From Candidatus Woesearchaeota archaeon (GTDB lineage Archaea; Nanobdellota; Nanobdellia; Woesearchaeales; UBA583): DNA of 5,226 nt. The stretch's first letter is position 1; every line of letters begins with the position of its first letter. Shown in pieces: positions 4,013-5,226 of this stretch. The position numbers were made by a program, and so were the translations under genes. The stretch lies in the NCBI GenBank assembly GCA_007117405.1, contig SKGP01000027.1:1-5226 (forward strand), read 5' to 3'. The notes under the pieces were generated by a model, which did no database searches, was not told the origin of the DNA, and was given only the letters and a program-made list of their open reading frames with translations.

Positions 4013-5226
4013 ATGGTACTTGAAAAATTATCAGATTCGCTGAAAAATACTCTTTCCAAAATTAAGAATTCAATTACAGTAGATAGAAATTTAGTTGAAG
4101 AAGTAATAAAAGAAATACAAAAAGCACTTTTATCCTCAGATGTAAATGTTAGACTAGTTCTTGAATTAACAAAAGGCATAAGAGAAAGAGCAATTACAGA
4201 AAGCAATCCTAATCTAAATAAAAGAGACCACCTAATAACAATAATCTATGAAGAACTTTCAAAATTTCTAGGGGATGAAAAAGAATTTGAACTAAAAGAA
4301 GGACAGAATAGAATTTTATTAGTTGGACTATATGGTCAAGGAAAAACAACAACTGCAGGTAAATTAGGACTCTATTTTAAAAATAGATCAAAAAAGGTAG
4401 CACTAATCTCTACAGATACATGGAGACCTGCTGCATATGAACAACTAAGACAAATAGGAAAATCCTTAAATATAGATGTATATGGAGAACCAGAAAATAA
4501 AAATCCAAATGAAATATATTCAAAATTTGAAAAAGAACTCAAAAAATACGATATAGTTATTATTGATAGTGCAGGAAGAGATTTTTTAAATGATGAACTT
4601 GTTGAAGAAATTTCTTCTTTAAATTCAAAAGTAGAACCAACAGATACATTCTTGACATTAGGAGCAGATGTGGGGCAAACTGCCCAAAAACAAGCGGAAA
4701 TGTTTAAAGAAAGATTAAACATAACTGGAGTTATTATCACTAAAATGGATGGTACTGGAAAGGGTGGTGGTGCCCTTAGTGCATGTAGTATTGTAAATGC
4801 TCCAGTAAGATTTATTGGTGTTGGAGAAAAACCAGATGCATTTGAAAGATTTAACTCAACAAGATTTGTTTCAAAGCTTTTGGGGATGGGAGACCTTGAA
4901 GAACTACTTGAAAAAGCAAAACTTGCAGTAGATGAAGATAAAGCGAAAAACATGCAAGAAAAAATGCTTTCGGGAGATTTTGATTTAGATGATCTATATG
5001 AACAAATGAAAGCTATGAATAAAATGGGATCATTTTCAAAACTTATGGGAATGATACCTGGTTTTTCAAATTTAAAAATAGAAAAAAGTCAAATGCAAAT
5101 GCAAGAGGAAAAACTAAAGAAATGGAAATTTATAATGGACTCAATGACTAGAGAAGAAAAAAAGAATCCGAATATAATTGATGTATCAAGGGTAAAAAGA
5201 ATTTCAAATGGTTCTGGTTCTGAAAT
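4013..5226 (+). CDS. srp54: Signal recognition particle 54 kDa protein (SRP54), 3' end outside window
   Basis: The GTPase that binds signal peptides and 7S RNA and docks with FtsY to deliver ribosomes to the Sec channel. In the 404 codons present, an N-terminal helical domain (about 1-95) is followed by the G domain: G1 GLYGQGKTTT (105-114), DTWRPAA (135-141), G3 DSAGR (185-189), TKMDGTGKGGG (243-253) and GVGEKPD (269-275). The methionine-rich M domain follows from about residue 307, including MNKMGSFSKLMGMIPGF and the start of the RNA-binding motif RISNGSGSE at the window edge. The M domain and short N-terminus separate it from FtsY. G3 is usually DTAGR, and Q109 is usually S in GxxGSGKTT. 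About 40 residues should lie beyond the window. The ATG at 4013 fits the family N-terminus (MVLEKLSDSLKNTL). Confidence 0.96.
   Translation, partial: MVLEKLSDSLKNTLSKIKNSITVDRNLVEEVIKEIQKALLSSDVNVRLVLELTKGIRERAITESNPNLNKRDHLITIIYEELSKFLGDEKEFELKEGQNRILLVGLYGQGKTTTAGKLGLYFKNRSKKVALISTDTWRPAAYEQLRQIGKSLNIDVYGEPENKNPNEIYSKFEKELKKYDIVIIDSAGRDFLNDELVEEISSLNSKVEPTDTFLTLGADVGQTAQKQAEMFKERLNITGVIITKMDGTGKGGGALSACSIVNAPVRFIGVGEKPDAFERFNSTRFVSKLLGMGDLEELLEKAKLAVDEDKAKNMQEKMLSGDFDLDDLYEQMKAMNKMGSFSKLMGMIPGFSNLKIEKSQMQMQEEKLKKWKFIMDSMTREEKKNPNIIDVSRVKRISNGSGSE

Noticed and set aside
3985..4953. Minus-strand open frames opposite SRP54
   Set aside because: They are antisense shadows of SRP54, which has all G motifs in frame on the plus strand.

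Overview
The window is strongly AT-rich and looks archaeal. The evidence is an archaeal-type SRP54, a type-2 peptidyl-tRNA hydrolase (Pth2), a tRNA-Cys gene with no encoded CCA, TATA-like boxes 25-36 bases before start codons, and no clear Shine-Dalgarno sites. Small genes, short gaps and an extracellular fibre with an S74 domain suit a DPANN-type lineage, but the lineage is an inference that I cannot settle from one window.

Left part (1-2391, + strand). The first pair of genes encodes exported surface proteins: a fibre-like protein with about nine decapeptide repeats and a C-terminal peptidase S74 intramolecular chaperone, then an overlapping membrane-anchored protein with 12 cysteines in a duplicated CC module. 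The second pair is a Nudix hydrolase and an overlapping thioredoxin-like [2Fe-2S] ferredoxin. Both pairs overlap by exactly 8 bases, which suggests coupled translation.

Middle part (2392-3550). A 134-base convergent gap is almost entirely palindromic: a three-block nested hairpin ending in a T-run, then a second palindrome that reaches into the end of the next gene and has a core resembling the ends of IS200/IS605 elements. A minus-strand formyltransferase-fold gene of unknown substrate follows. Between its promoter and the minus-strand tRNA-Cys gene lie two tandem units (130 and 85 bp), each carrying a copy of the last 18 bases of the tRNA plus its T-run terminator. This is the most unusual part of the window. 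The arrangement recalls the tRNA-distal repeats of the E. coli tyrT (rtT) locus, and the units may fold into a truncated tRNA-like shape.

Right part (3550-5226). Pth2 (minus strand, just upstream of tRNA-Cys) and SRP54 (plus strand, cut by the window end) are divergent. A single palindromic TATA box, TTTATAAA, lies exactly midway between their start codons. This block serves translation and protein targeting: recycling of peptidyl-tRNA, a tRNA, and co-translational delivery to the membrane. The last of these is the route the two exported proteins at the left would need.
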